This document shows, piece by piece, positions 25,556-34,777 of a DNA stretch of 64,000 nucleotides. The notes under the pieces were generated by a model. It saw only the letters and a program-made list of their open reading frames with translations, was not told the DNA's origin and did no database searches. The position numbers and the translations under genes were made by a program. This DNA is from Pseudomonas guariconensis (GTDB lineage Bacteria; Pseudomonadota; Gammaproteobacteria; Pseudomonadales; Pseudomonadaceae), in NCBI RefSeq assembly GCF_900102675.1, contig NZ_FMYX01000011.1:1-64000 (forward strand). Direction: 5' to 3'. Position 1 is the first letter of the stretch; every line of letters begins with the position of its first letter.

Positions 25556-25876
25556 TCAACTCGAAAGACTTTTCGACAGTGCCTGTTCGGCCTGCACGTA
25601 GGCGGGTGTCTTGCCGATGTCGGCGTAGATCTCCTCGCCCTCCTCGACACGGATCACCTGCGAGCCTTTGACGTAGGGGATGGCCTTTTCCGCCTCCTTG
25701 ATGGCGGATTGCAACAGGCTCTCCGTGACGAAGGCCTCGTCCAGCCCGTAGGCCTGCGCGAATGCCTTGATCTTGACCAAGTCCTGCTTGTGCAGGGTAA
25801 GGGTGTATTCGACGCGTTCGCAGCTCTCGCGGGCCTTGGATTCCCAGCTGTCCAGCATGTGCCTGAAGGTGTCCAT
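25556..25876 (-). CDS. Small conserved protein, possible ribbon-helix-helix fold
   Basis: Protein of 106 residues. Residues about 19-60 read as one strand (RVEYTLTLH) followed by two helices (DLVKIKAFAQAYG and DEAFVTESLLQSAIKEAE), the layout of a ribbon-helix-helix DNA-binding unit; this is inference from pattern only. The C-terminal half carries an acidic turn (RVEEGEEIYADIG). GAGGAG precedes the ATG at 25876. Some annotations of similar proteins use the name type 1 pili tip component, which nothing in the sequence supports. Confidence 0.7.
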   Translation of the reverse strand: MDTFRHMLDSWESKARESCERVEYTLTLHKQDLVKIKAFAQAYGLDEAFVTESLLQSAIKEAEKAIPYVKGSQVIRVEEGEEIYADIGKTPAYVQAEQALSKSLSS

Positions 25877-26040
25877 GGAAAACTCCTCGCTCGAAACCTG
25901 AAGTGGGCATGACTTCGGATGCCTTGCATTCACTTTAGTTGCTCGGTGCCGAACCGGCTTGCCAGTACGGCCTTGCCATGGGCACTCTTGGGCAATGTTC
26001 CTGAGCGGATGCGCGGTGAGCCGCGCCGGAGAGAAGGCCG

Positions 26041-28668
26041 ATGACCGATATCGATGTACGCTTGCGTGAGGATGTCCATCTGTTGGGTGAACTGCTGGGC
26101 GAGACCATTCGCCAGCAGCATGGCGAGGCGTTCCTGCAGAAGATCGAAGACATCCGCCACAGTGCCAAGGCCGACCGCCGTGGCGCTGCAGAGCAACTGA
26201 GTTCGACCTTGGGCGATCTGGCCGACGACGACCTGCTACCGGTGGCTCGGGCTTTCAACCAGTTTCTCAACCTGGCGAACATCGCCGAACAGTACCAGTT
26301 GATCCGCCGTCGCGATGTTGGCCAACCCGAGCCTTTCGAAGCGCGCGTGCTGCCGGAATTACTGACCCGGCTGAAGCAGGCCGGTCATTCGGACGATGCC
26401 CTCGCCAGGCAGTTGGCCAAGCTGGACATCCAGCTGGTGCTCACCGCCCACCCCACCGAAGTGGCCCGCCGTACACTGATCCAGAAATACGATGCCATCG
26501 CCGGCCAGTTGGCTGCGCAGGATCACCGTGACCTGACACCTGCTGAGCGCCAACAGGTGCGTGAGCGCTTACGGCGTCTGATCGCCGAGGCCTGGCACAC
26601 CGAGGAAATCCGGCGCACCCGGCCGACGCCGGTGGACGAGGCCAAGTGGGGCTTCGCGGTGATCGAGCATTCCTTGTGGCAGGCGATCCCTAACCACCTG
26701 CGCAAGGTAGATCACGCGTTATTCGAAGCGACTGGTCTGCGCTTGCCGCTGGAATCCGCGCCGATCCGTTTCGCCTCCTGGATGGGCGGCGATCGCGATG
26801 GCAACCCCAATGTCACCGCGGTGGTGACCCGCGAAGTGCTGCTGCTGGCCCGCTGGATGGCGGCTGACCTATTCCTGCGTGACATCGACTACCTGGCTGC
26901 CGAGCTGTCGATGCAGCAGGCCAACAATGCCCTGCGCGAGCGCGTGGGTGACAGTGCCGAGCCTTATCGTGCGTTGCTCAAGCAAGTGCGCGAACGCCTG
27001 CGCGCCACCCGTGCCTGGGCCCACGCGGCGCTGAGCAGCGCCCAGGCACCTGGGGCCGATGTGCTGACCAGCAACCGCGAGCTGATCGAGCCGCTTGAGC
27101 TGTGCTATCAGTCCCTGCATGAATGCGGCATGGGTGTCATCGCTGACGGCCCGCTGCTCGACACCTTGCGCCGGGCCGTGACCTTCGGCTTGTTCCTGGT
27201 GCGCCTGGACGTGCGTCAGGATGCCGCCCGGCACCGCGACGCGCTGACCGAAATCACCGACTACCTGGGCCTGGGGCGCTATGCCGACTGGGACGAGGAA
27301 CAGCGCATCGCGTTCCTTCAGGCGGAACTGAAAAACCGCCGGCCGTTGTTGCCTGCGCACTTCAAGCCCGACGCCGAGACTGCCGAAGTGCTTGCCACCT
27401 GCCGCGAGATTGCCGCCGCGCCGGCGGCTTCGCTGGGGTCCTATGTCATCTCCATGGCCGGGGCCGCATCCGATGTGCTGGCTGTGCAATTGCTGCTCAA
27501 GGAGGCCGGCCTGACCCGGCCCATGCGCGTGGTGCCGCTGTTCGAGACCCTCGCCGACCTGGACAACGCCGGGCCGGTGATGGCGCGCCTGCTGGGCCTG
27601 CCGGGCTATCGTGCCAGCTTGCATGGACCGCAGGAGGTGATGATCGGGTATTCCGACTCGGCCAAGGACGCAGGTACCACAGCGGCGGCCTGGGCCCAGT
27701 ACCGGGCTCAGGAAAACCTCGTGCGCATCTGTCGAGAGCATCAGGTCGAGCTGCTGTTGTTCCACGGCCGTGGTGGCACTGTCGGCCGAGGCGGCGGGCC
27801 CGCCCACGCGGCGATCCTGTCGCAGCCACCCGGCTCGGTGGGCGGGCGGTTCCGCACCACCGAGCAGGGCGAAATGATCCGCTTCAAGTTCGGCCTGCCC
27901 GGCATCGCCGAGCAGAACCTCAACCTGTATCTGGCCGCCGTGCTCGAGGCGACCCTGTTGCCGCCGCCACCCCCGCAGCCCGCCTGGCGCGAGCTGATGG
28001 ACCAGCTTGCTGCCGACGGCGTCAAGGCGTATCGCGCCGTGGTGCGGGAAAACCCCGACTTCGTCGAGTACTTCCGCCAGTCCACGCCGGAGCAGGAGCT
28101 CGGACGCCTGCCGCTGGGCAGCCGTCCGGCCAAGCGCCGTGCCGGCGGCATCGAGAGCCTGCGTGCTATTCCGTGGATCTTCGGCTGGACCCAGACGCGC
28201 CTGATGCTGCCGGCCTGGCTGGGCTGGGAGACGGCCCTGAGCAATGCCCTGGCGCGTGGGCAGGGCGAGCTGTTGGGACAGATGCGTGAACAGTGGCCGT
28301 TCTTCCGCACCCGAATCGACATGCTGGAGATGGTGCTGGCGAAAGCCGATGCCGAGATTGCCAAGGCCTACGACGAACGTCTGGTGCAACCGCACTTGCT
28401 TTCCCTGGGGGCACATCTGCGCGACCTATTGTCGCAGTCGTGCCAGGTGGTGCTGGGGTTGACCGGGCAATCGGTGCTACTGGCTCACAGCCCCGAGACC
28501 CTGGAGTTCATCAGCCTGCGCAATACCTATCTGGACCCGCTGCATCGCCTGCAGGCCGAATTGCTGGCGCGCTCTCGCAGCCGGGAAGCCGCTCTGGACA
28601 GCCCATTGGAGCAGGCCCTGCTGGTCACGGTGGCGGGTATCGCCGCAGGTCTTCGCAATACCGGTTGA
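26041..28668 (+). CDS. ppc: Phosphoenolpyruvate carboxylase
   Basis: Forms oxaloacetate from phosphoenolpyruvate and bicarbonate, replenishing the TCA cycle. 875 residues, the usual bacterial length. Conserved blocks: LTAHPTEVARR with the catalytic histidine (about 138), WMGGDRDGNPNVT, GYSDSAKDAG, LFHGRGGTVGRGGGP and a C-terminal RNTG end typical of the family. GGAGAG lies about 9 bases before the ATG. It stands alone between the divergent small gene and adk. Confidence 0.97.
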   Translation: MTDIDVRLREDVHLLGELLGETIRQQHGEAFLQKIEDIRHSAKADRRGAAEQLSSTLGDLADDDLLPVARAFNQFLNLANIAEQYQLIRRRDVGQPEPFEARVLPELLTRLKQAGHSDDALARQLAKLDIQLVLTAHPTEVARRTLIQKYDAIAGQLAAQDHRDLTPAERQQVRERLRRLIAEAWHTEEIRRTRPTPVDEAKWGFAVIEHSLWQAIPNHLRKVDHALFEATGLRLPLESAPIRFASWMGGDRDGNPNVTAVVTREVLLLARWMAADLFLRDIDYLAAELSMQQANNALRERVGDSAEPYRALLKQVRERLRATRAWAHAALSSAQAPGADVLTSNRELIEPLELCYQSLHECGMGVIADGPLLDTLRRAVTFGLFLVRLDVRQDAARHRDALTEITDYLGLGRYADWDEEQRIAFLQAELKNRRPLLPAHFKPDAETAEVLATCREIAAAPAASLGSYVISMAGAASDVLAVQLLLKEAGLTRPMRVVPLFETLADLDNAGPVMARLLGLPGYRASLHGPQEVMIGYSDSAKDAGTTAAAWAQYRAQENLVRICREHQVELLLFHGRGGTVGRGGGPAHAAILSQPPGSVGGRFRTTEQGEMIRFKFGLPGIAEQNLNLYLAAVLEATLLPPPPPQPAWRELMDQLAADGVKAYRAVVRENPDFVEYFRQSTPEQELGRLPLGSRPAKRRAGGIESLRAIPWIFGWTQTRLMLPAWLGWETALSNALARGQGELLGQMREQWPFFRTRIDMLEMVLAKADAEIAKAYDERLVQPHLLSLGAHLRDLLSQSCQVVLGLTGQSVLLAHSPETLEFISLRNTYLDPLHRLQAELLARSRSREAALDSPLEQALLVTVAGIAAGLRNTG

Positions 28669-28693
28669 GGCGTTCGGCGCCTGACCTTGGCTG

Positions 28694-28747
28694 GGGGCCG
28701 CAGGCCCCTCGGCCGAGGTTGTGCTGGCAGGTTGCGCCGGGCGCAAC
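28694..28747 (+). terminator. Two hairpins after ppc
   Basis: GGGGCC (28694-28699) pairs with GGCCCC (28703-28708), and GTTGCGC (28731-28737) pairs with GCGCAAC (28741-28747). Neither is followed by a clear T-run, so they are only candidate terminator or RNA-end structures in the 257-base gap before adk. Confidence 0.4.
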
Positions 28748-28925
28748 CGCGCTGTGAAACGGGCCCAAGTGGCGATTTCCTGCAACTTTGGGACGCTTGT
28801 CTGGTTGCTGGGCGCTGTGTATCTTGAGCAGCCTTTTGACCGATTTTCGGTCTCACCCGATTTTTCGGACTTGGCCTTCTGCGCCGAATCCGTTGATTTA
28901 CATAGAAAAATATGAGGAGCACAAG

Positions 28926-29576
28926 ATGCGCGTAATTCTGCTGGGAGCTCCCGGGGCCGGTAAAGGTACTCAGGCAAAGTTCATCACCGAGAAGTTCGGT
29001 ATTCCACAGATCTCCACCGGTGACATGCTGCGTGCCGCCGTCAAGGCCGGCACCCCGCTGGGCCTTGAACTCAAGAAAGTCATGGATGCCGGCCAACTGG
29101 TTTCCGACGAGCTGATCATCAGCCTGGTCAAGGAGCGCATCGCCCAGCCGGATTGCGCCAAGGGCTGCCTGTTCGATGGCTTCCCGCGCACCATTCCCCA
29201 GGCCGAGGCCATGGTTGCCGCAGGTGTCGACATCGACGCCGTGATCGAAATCGCCGTTGACGACGAAGAGATTGTCGGCCGCATGGCCGGCCGCCGTGTG
29301 CACCTGGCTTCGGGCCGTACCTACCACATTCAGCACAACCCGCCGAAAGTGGAAGGCAAGGACGATGTCACCGGTGAAGACTTGATCCAGCGCGACGACG
29401 ACAAGGAAGAGACCGTGCGTCACCGCCTGTCGGTATACCACAGCCAGACCAAGCCGCTGGTTGACTTCTACCAGAAACTCTCGGCCGCCAACAACGGCAA
29501 GCCGAAGTACAGCCACATCGAAGGTGTCGGCTCGGTCGAGGCGATCACTGCCAAGGTGCTGGCAGCCCTGAGCTGA
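28926..29576 (+). CDS. adk: Adenylate kinase
   Basis: Interconverts ATP + AMP and 2 ADP. 216 residues, the long form with a full LID domain (about 120-160, HNPPKVEGKDDVTGEDLIQRDDD) lacking zinc cysteines as in other Gram-negatives. P-loop GAPGAGKGTQ is at 7-16 and the AMP site DGFPRT in the middle. The ATG at 28926 follows GAGGAG; an open frame reaching back to 28788 has no ribosome site and is not needed for the fold. Confidence 0.96.
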   Translation: MRVILLGAPGAGKGTQAKFITEKFGIPQISTGDMLRAAVKAGTPLGLELKKVMDAGQLVSDELIISLVKERIAQPDCAKGCLFDGFPRTIPQAEAMVAAGVDIDAVIEIAVDDEEIVGRMAGRRVHLASGRTYHIQHNPPKVEGKDDVTGEDLIQRDDDKEETVRHRLSVYHSQTKPLVDFYQKLSAANNGKPKYSHIEGVGSVEAITAKVLAALS

Positions 29577-29595
29577 TCCATCTCCGTGCGTCACG

Positions 29596-29615
29596 ACGGC
29601 CCGCTTGCGGGCCGT
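29596..29615 (+). terminator. Terminator-like hairpin after adk
   Basis: ACGGCCCGC (29596-29604) pairs with GCGGGCCGT (29607-29615). The following TGTCGTTTAT is only moderately T-rich. A TATACT at 29623-29628 may be the -10 of tsaB. Confidence 0.6.
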
Positions 29616-29664
29616 TGTCGTTTATACTGCCGCTCTTTTCCCCGTTGCCTGGATACCTCGTTCG

Positions 29665-30339
29665 ATGACCACCCTGCTGGCCCTGGATACCGCTACCGAA
29701 GCCTGTTCCGTCGCTCTGCTGCATGACGGCAAGGTGACCAGCCATTACGAGGTGATCCCGCGCATGCACGCGCAAAAGCTGCTGCCGATGATCAAGCAGT
29801 TGCTGGCCGAGTCAGGCGTGGCGCTCAGCGACGTGGATGCCATTGCTTTCGGGCGTGGCCCCGGGGCGTTCACCGGGGTGCGGATCGCCATCGGTGTGGT
29901 CCAGGGCCTGGCCTTCGCTCTCGAGCGCCCGGTGCTGCCGGTCTCCAATCTGGCGGCGCTGGCCCAGGGTGCGCTGCGTGAGCGCGGGGTGCAGCAGGTC
30001 GCCGCCGCCATTGATGCCCGTATGGACGAGGTGTACTGGGGCTGCTATCAAGCCCATGACGGCGAGATGCGCCTGGTAGGGCGCGAGGCGGTGTTGCCGC
30101 CAGAACGTGTGCAGCTACCGGAGGCCTGCACCGGCGAGTGGTTCGGCGCCGGCACCGGATGGGGTTATGGCGAACGGCTGGCCGTGCCGGTGAGCGCAAG
30201 CGATGCCAGCTCGCTGCCCAACGCCCTGGACATCCTCGAGCTGGCCCGCTTCGCTTGGGCACGCGGCGAGGCCATCCTGGCCGAGCAGGCGCAACCTGTG
30301 TACCTGCGCGACAACGTAGCGACACCCAAGGCGCGCTGA
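29665..30339 (+). CDS. tsaB: tRNA threonylcarbamoyladenosine biosynthesis protein TsaB
   Basis: Partner of TsaD and TsaE in making t6A at position 37 of ANN-decoding tRNAs. 224 residues of the ASKHA fold: LLALDTATEACSVAL at the N-terminus, YEVIPRMHAQKLLPM and GRGPGAFTGVRIAIGVVQGLA are hallmarks. The ATG at 29665 starts right at the conserved MTTLLALDT; the frame open upstream lies in the terminator. The t6A made here is the substrate for TcdA encoded at 50171. Confidence 0.95.
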   Translation: MTTLLALDTATEACSVALLHDGKVTSHYEVIPRMHAQKLLPMIKQLLAESGVALSDVDAIAFGRGPGAFTGVRIAIGVVQGLAFALERPVLPVSNLAALAQGALRERGVQQVAAAIDARMDEVYWGCYQAHDGEMRLVGREAVLPPERVQLPEACTGEWFGAGTGWGYGERLAVPVSASDASSLPNALDILELARFAWARGEAILAEQAQPVYLRDNVATPKAR

Positions 30340-30467
30340 GCCTCTCGTCAGTCGGCGCAGCGACGTCGCAACCTTTTGTGCGAACTGTGGTCCAGTTATC
30401 AATTGGGCATTAGCGAGGGATCTCTGATGCTGCTAAATTGCCATCATTGATCCTGAGTGCCTTGTCC

Positions 30468-30755
30468 ATGCGTATCGATGGTTTCTCCTCCCAGTCCTAT
30501 CCGATCAAGCGCACCCCGCGCAAGGCACCGGTGCGCGACGAGAACATCGACGATGCCGAATTGGTCGAGGACGTCGAAGCCCCTCAGGAGCCCCGCACCA
30601 ACCGCCGTTCCGGTGGTCTGCCAGCCCGCCAGCAAGACATGATCTTTCCTCGTGCCCGTGATCGACGCACCGCTACCGCTCTGGCCAGCTACCTGGCCAC
30701 CGCCGGTTTCACCGACTGGGAGATGGAAGTGCTGGGGTTGGACCTGTACATTTGA
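30468..30755 (+). CDS. Small conserved hypothetical protein
   Basis: Protein of 95 residues: basic N-terminus (SYPIKRTPRKAP), acidic middle (DENIDDAELVEDVEAP), a second basic stretch and a short hydrophobic C-terminal helix ending in LGLDLYI. No signal peptide or known motif. The ATG at 30468 is likelier than a TTG at 30438, but neither has a clear ribosome site. The stop ends 3 bases before the DUF72 gene, so the two are probably cotranscribed. Family and function not recognised. Confidence 0.6.
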   Translation: MRIDGFSSQSYPIKRTPRKAPVRDENIDDAELVEDVEAPQEPRTNRRSGGLPARQQDMIFPRARDRRTATALASYLATAGFTDWEMEVLGLDLYI

Positions 30756-30758
30756 TGG

Positions 30759-31628
30759 ATGAATCCATCGCCCCTGCCTTACTTTCTCGGTTGTCCGTCC
30801 TGGAGCGAAAACGCCTGGCGCGACTACCTCTATCCCGCCGACGCCCGTCCTGCTGAATTTCTCGGCCTGTACAGCCGGGTGTTCAATGCCGTCGAAGGCA
30901 ACACGACCTTCTATGCTCGTCCCGCGCCTGCCACGGTGGAGCGTTGGGCGCAGGTCATGCCCACGCATTTTCGCTTCACCGCCAAGTTTCCGGGTGATGT
31001 GACCCATGAGGGTGACCTGCGTGAGCATCTGGAGTCCGCGCTTGCATTCACCCGGCTGATGGCGCCGTTGGGCGAGCGGGTTTCGCCGTACTGGTTGCAG
31101 CTATCGGCCCAGTTCGGCCCTTCGCGGCTTGGCGAGCTGTGTCATTTTCTCGACCAAATCGGCGTGCCGGTGGCGGTCGAGGTGCGCAACGAGGCGTTTT
31201 TCGCCCGGGGCGAAGAGGAGCGCCAGCTCAACCGGCTGTTGCACGAGCGGGGTGTCGAGCGCATCTGCCTGGACCCACGGGCGCTGTTCAGTTGCACCTC
31301 GCGCGAGCCGGGTGTATTGCATGCACAGTCCAAGAAACCACGGGTCCCGCCACGTCCGGCTGCATTCAGCCAGCACCCTCAGGTGCGATTCATCGGGCAT
31401 CCGGTGCTGGAGGCCAACGAGAGCTTTCTCACGCCCTGGGTGGAAAAGGTTGGCGCCTGGATCGAAGAAGGACGCAGTCCCTATGTCTTTTTGCATACCG
31501 CCGACAACCTGCAGGCCGCAGCCCTGGCCCTGCGTTTTCATGAGCGTCTGATGGCGCGTTTGCCGGGTCTTGACCCTTTGCCGGAATTGCCGCGTGCGCC
31601 CGAGGTCGAACAACTGGGACTACTCTGA
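30759..31628 (+). CDS. DUF72 family protein (YecE-like)
   Basis: TIM-barrel protein of 289 residues of the DUF72/YecE family. The hallmark start GCPSWSENAWRDYLYP and AVEGNTTFYARP, together with FRFTAKFP and the late FLHTADN segment, are present. Biochemical role unknown. It starts almost directly after the previous small gene; the ATG at 30759 is the only suitable start although the ribosome site is weak. Confidence 0.88.
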   Translation: MNPSPLPYFLGCPSWSENAWRDYLYPADARPAEFLGLYSRVFNAVEGNTTFYARPAPATVERWAQVMPTHFRFTAKFPGDVTHEGDLREHLESALAFTRLMAPLGERVSPYWLQLSAQFGPSRLGELCHFLDQIGVPVAVEVRNEAFFARGEEERQLNRLLHERGVERICLDPRALFSCTSREPGVLHAQSKKPRVPPRPAAFSQHPQVRFIGHPVLEANESFLTPWVEKVGAWIEEGRSPYVFLHTADNLQAAALALRFHERLMARLPGLDPLPELPRAPEVEQLGLL

Positions 31629-31659
31629 CGACTCCTGACTATCTGCCGAGGTTGAGACC

Positions 31660-32490
31660 ATGGATGTGCAAACCCTGCGAGCCGAAGCCTTCAAGGCCAT
31701 GCATGAGCGTGAGGGCGCTTTCGTCATTCCCAACCCCTGGGACGCAGGTTCTGCCCGCCTGCTGGCAAGCCTCGGCTTCGAGGCCCTGGCCACCACCAGT
31801 GCAGGTTTGGCGTTCAGCCTGGGGCGGCCGGATGCCGAAGGCGCCTTGAGTCTGGAGGAAACCCTGAGTAACGCCCGGTCGATCGTCGATGCGACTCCGT
31901 TACCTGTGGCCGCCGATCTGGAAAACGGCTTCGGTGACCTGCCACAGGATTGTGCCGAGACGATCCGGCGCGCGGCCGAGGTAGGGCTGGTGGGCGGCTC
32001 GATCGAAGACGCCAGCGGTCGCTGCGACGACCCTATCTACGACTTCGGTTTGTCGGTGGAGCGGGTGCGCGCCGCCGTGCAGGCTGCTCGTGCGCTGCCG
32101 TTTCCCTTCACCCTCTGCGCCCGCGCGGAGAACCTGCTGCACGGGCGCCTGGACCTGGATGACACCATCCGGCGCCTGCAAGCCTATGCCGAGGCGGGTG
32201 CCGATGTGCTTTATGCCCCAGGCCTGCGCGACGTCGAAGAAATCCGCGCCGTGGTGCAGGCGGTCGCGCCCAAGCCTGTCAACGTGCTGATGGGGCTGGC
32301 TGGTGTGCCGCTTAGCGTGAACCAGTTGCAGGACCTGGGGGTGAAGCGCATCAGCGTAGGCTCCTCGCTCGCACGCGCCGCGCTGGGAGCGTTGCAGCGG
32401 GCGGCGCTGGAGATCCGTGATCAGGGCTCGTTCGGCTACAGCGCGCAGGCCCTGCCGTTTGCCGAGCTCAACGACCTGTTCCGTCGCTGA
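31660..32490 (+). CDS. Isocitrate lyase / PEP mutase superfamily protein
   Basis: TIM-barrel enzyme of 276 residues related to PEP mutase, methylisocitrate lyase and oxaloacetate hydrolases. VIPNPWDAGSARLL, ATTSAGLAFSLG, ADLENGFGD with the metal-binding acid and GGSIEDASG are seen. The loop that carries the KKCGH-type catalytic cysteine of true isocitrate lyases is not present, so it is not an isocitrate lyase; the substrate cannot be told. The ATG at 31660 follows GAGG. Confidence 0.85.
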   Translation: MDVQTLRAEAFKAMHEREGAFVIPNPWDAGSARLLASLGFEALATTSAGLAFSLGRPDAEGALSLEETLSNARSIVDATPLPVAADLENGFGDLPQDCAETIRRAAEVGLVGGSIEDASGRCDDPIYDFGLSVERVRAAVQAARALPFPFTLCARAENLLHGRLDLDDTIRRLQAYAEAGADVLYAPGLRDVEEIRAVVQAVAPKPVNVLMGLAGVPLSVNQLQDLGVKRISVGSSLARAALGALQRAALEIRDQGSFGYSAQALPFAELNDLFRR

Positions 32491-32497
32491 GGCGCCC

Positions 32498-33187
32498 GTG
32501 CGTGTTGCCACGCTGCTGGTTGTCGGCCTGATGGCAATGGCGGCCCTGGCGTGGCATCTGGGCTGGCGACCACCTGCCGCCTGGAACCCCTGGGCGGTGC
32601 TGGACGTGCGCCAGCCGCCCAACTTCCTGACGCCCTACAAGCTCGCGCGCCTGCGCGAGAACCCACGTTTGTGCCTGCAGGCGTTGCAGACATCGGCCTT
32701 GCGCTACCGGCCACAGGCCGACAGCGCGCCCACGGCCAATTGCCCGCTGCGCAACGTGTGGCGAATCGAAACTGGCGAAGCGCGCCTTAGCAGCAGCTTC
32801 CTGGCGTCTTGCCCATTGGCGGTGGCCTACGCGTTGTTCGAAAAGCATGGACTGCAGCCCGCGGCGCAACGAATTTTTGGCCAGTCCGTGGCCCAGGTCG
32901 AGCATTTGGGCAGCTTTGCCTGCCGAAATGTGTACCACCGTAAACAAGGTCGGCTCAGCCAGCATGCCAGCGCCAATGCATTGGATATCACGGGTTTTCG
33001 CCTCAAGGATGGACAACGCATCGTGCTGGCGAGGGATTGGCAGAAGGGCGGGGAGAAGGCGGCGTTTTTACGGGAGGTCCATGACGCGGCCTGCAACAGT
33101 TTCAATACGGTGCTGGGGCCGGACTACAACGCGGCGCACCACAACCACTTTCACCTGGACATGGGGCTCTGGCAGGTCTGCCGCTGA
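32498..33187 (+). CDS. Extensin-like C-terminal domain protein
   Basis: Protein of 229 residues with an N-terminal membrane anchor or signal (about 3-20, VATLLVVGLMAMAALAW) and an extensin-like C domain: four or more cysteines, SQHASANALDITGF with His and Asp, and HHNHFHLDMG near the end. These His-Asp-His positions resemble M15/VanY-type metallopeptidases, so a periplasmic cell-wall peptidase role is likely but unproven. GTG at 32498 follows GAGG, 8 bases after the preceding stop. Confidence 0.83.
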   Translation: MRVATLLVVGLMAMAALAWHLGWRPPAAWNPWAVLDVRQPPNFLTPYKLARLRENPRLCLQALQTSALRYRPQADSAPTANCPLRNVWRIETGEARLSSSFLASCPLAVAYALFEKHGLQPAAQRIFGQSVAQVEHLGSFACRNVYHRKQGRLSQHASANALDITGFRLKDGQRIVLARDWQKGGEKAAFLREVHDAACNSFNTVLGPDYNAAHHNHFHLDMGLWQVCR

Positions 33188-33189
33188 GC

Positions 33190-33813
33190 TCAGGCGTGCG
33201 TGCGCACGTTGTTCAGCACTACCGGGCGCGCCCAGTGAAGGTCGAACTCCAGATCGTTCTGCTGTTTGGCCAAGGTGGGTTCGTCGTAGGGCTCGGGGGC
33301 GTTTTCCAACAGATCCGTTTCGAACTCGGCGATGGGCAGGAACAACGCCCGCGGCGACGGCGCCGGGCCAGGCTCGGGAAGCGGATGGCCCTGACTCATG
33401 ACCACTGGGCGCAACCAACTGTTGCTCAAGTCGAGCTGGCGCTGTTGTTCGATCAGTTCGGCGGTGCTGAACGGCTCGGGTGCGTTTTCCAGCAATTCGG
33501 TCTCGAATTCGGCCTTTGGCAGGAACAGCGGCTCGGGCGGCTTGACCTCGGTGTCGTGGACATCGCAGCTACGCTGGACATGGATCTGCGCCAGGGTGCG
33601 CACACCGCCCAGTGGCTCACCGCTTTCCTTGTCGACCTGCTTGGCGATGGCTTGGCTGACCGGGTCCGCTTCCGTCCCTTGCTGCTCGGCCAACGCGCGG
33701 GCGAAGAAATCCTGCCACAGGTGGCTTACGCCCCCGAGTGCCTGGGTGTTCTGTCGACCGTAGTTGCCAACAGGCGACAGGTAGGTCAAGCCGATGGGAA
33801 GGGTTTCTGACAT
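33190..33813 (-). CDS. Unknown protein built on a 44-residue duplication
   Basis: Protein of 207 residues with no signal peptide. Residues 96-139 and 157-200 are gap-free repeats, 26 of 44 identical by eye, each starting LFLP, containing AEFET and LLENAPEP and ending RPVV. The linker is proline-rich. The first 90 residues are unrelated to the repeats and include NYGRQNT and an amphipathic HLWQDFFARALAEQQ. It converges on the extensin-like gene with a 2-base gap. I know no family for it; it may be specific to pseudomonads. The ATG at 33813 has a weak ribosome site. Confidence 0.75.
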   Translation of the reverse strand: MSETLPIGLTYLSPVGNYGRQNTQALGGVSHLWQDFFARALAEQQGTEADPVSQAIAKQVDKESGEPLGGVRTLAQIHVQRSCDVHDTEVKPPEPLFLPKAEFETELLENAPEPFSTAELIEQQRQLDLSNSWLRPVVMSQGHPLPEPGPAPSPRALFLPIAEFETDLLENAPEPYDEPTLAKQQNDLEFDLHWARPVVLNNVRTHA

Positions 33814-33907
33814 GGCAGTCGCGCGCGTTGTGCTCTGGCAGAATAGCGGATACTGCGTGTATCGGCGGTGGCCGGGATTTCATTAATTTTTTCGAGTGCG
33901 CGAACCG

Positions 33908-34690
33908 ATGGTGGAGCTAGAGCAGGGCATGGGTATCAGGGTCGAGGCGTTGTCGGCTGAGTTCCAGGCCCAGGCACAAGTGTGGGCCGAGCGCCTGGGT
34001 GTGCCGCTGGTGGATGACGAGGCGGGGTTTGCCGTGCAGGTCGGGCCTGATGGGTTGCAGATCCAGCAGCTAGGGCCGCAGGCGCCGGGACCGGTGCGGG
34101 TGGACTTCGTCGAAGGACAGGCGGCGCATCGACGGCTCTATGGCGGGGGTAACGGACAGATGATCGCCAAGGCCGTCGGCATCGCCCAAGGCGTCCGCCC
34201 CCAGGTGCTCGATGCCACTGCAGGCTTGGGCAAGGATGCGTTCGTGCTGGCCAGCCTGGGCTGCCAGATGACCCTGATCGAGCGCCAGCCGCTGATTGCC
34301 GCTTTGCTCGAGGATGGGCTGGCGCGGGCGCGTGGGGATGACGAGGTGGGGGCGATCGTCGAGCGCATGCACCTGCTGACCGGCAACGCCATCGAGCGCA
34401 TGCGCGCCTGGGAGGGCGAGCCACCCCAGGTGATCTATCTCGATCCGATGTTCCCGCATCGGGACAAGAGCGCGCTGGTGAAGAAGGAAATGCGGGTGTT
34501 CCGGCCCTTGGTCGGTGATGACCTGGATGCGCCGGCGTTGTTGGAGGCGGCGTTGGCGTTGGCTTCCCACCGGGTTGTGGTCAAGCGGCCACGCAAGGCG
34601 CCCATTATCGATGGGCCCAAGCCGAGCCACAGTCTGGAGGGGAAATCGAGTCGGTATGACATTTATCCCAAGAAGGCGCTCAAGGCTTGA
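33908..34690 (+). CDS. rsmJ: 16S rRNA (guanine(1516)-N(2))-methyltransferase
   Basis: SAM-dependent rRNA methyltransferase of about 260 residues. LDATAGLGKDAFVLASLG is the SAM-binding motif, VIYLDPMFPHR the catalytic NPPY-like motif IV, and SHRVVVKRPRKAP the late strand region, all typical of RsmJ (YhiQ). The start is uncertain: GTG 33896, ATG 33908 or ATG 33929 are all in frame without a strong ribosome site; 33908 is a compromise. It is followed by the inverted-repeat element. Confidence 0.9.
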   Translation: MVELEQGMGIRVEALSAEFQAQAQVWAERLGVPLVDDEAGFAVQVGPDGLQIQQLGPQAPGPVRVDFVEGQAAHRRLYGGGNGQMIAKAVGIAQGVRPQVLDATAGLGKDAFVLASLGCQMTLIERQPLIAALLEDGLARARGDDEVGAIVERMHLLTGNAIERMRAWEGEPPQVIYLDPMFPHRDKSALVKKEMRVFRPLVGDDLDAPALLEAALALASHRVVVKRPRKAPIIDGPKPSHSLEGKSSRYDIYPKKALKA

Positions 34691-34777
34691 TTAGGTTTGG
34701 GGCTGCGGCTGGGGCTGGGTTGTGGTTTTGAGGTTTGTGGGCTTATCCGTTTGATTTGTCGACGCTGATTCACCTTT

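Noticed and set aside
31660..32490. Isocitrate lyase
   Set aside because: Superfamily is right, but the length is about half and the KKCGH-type cysteine loop is missing.
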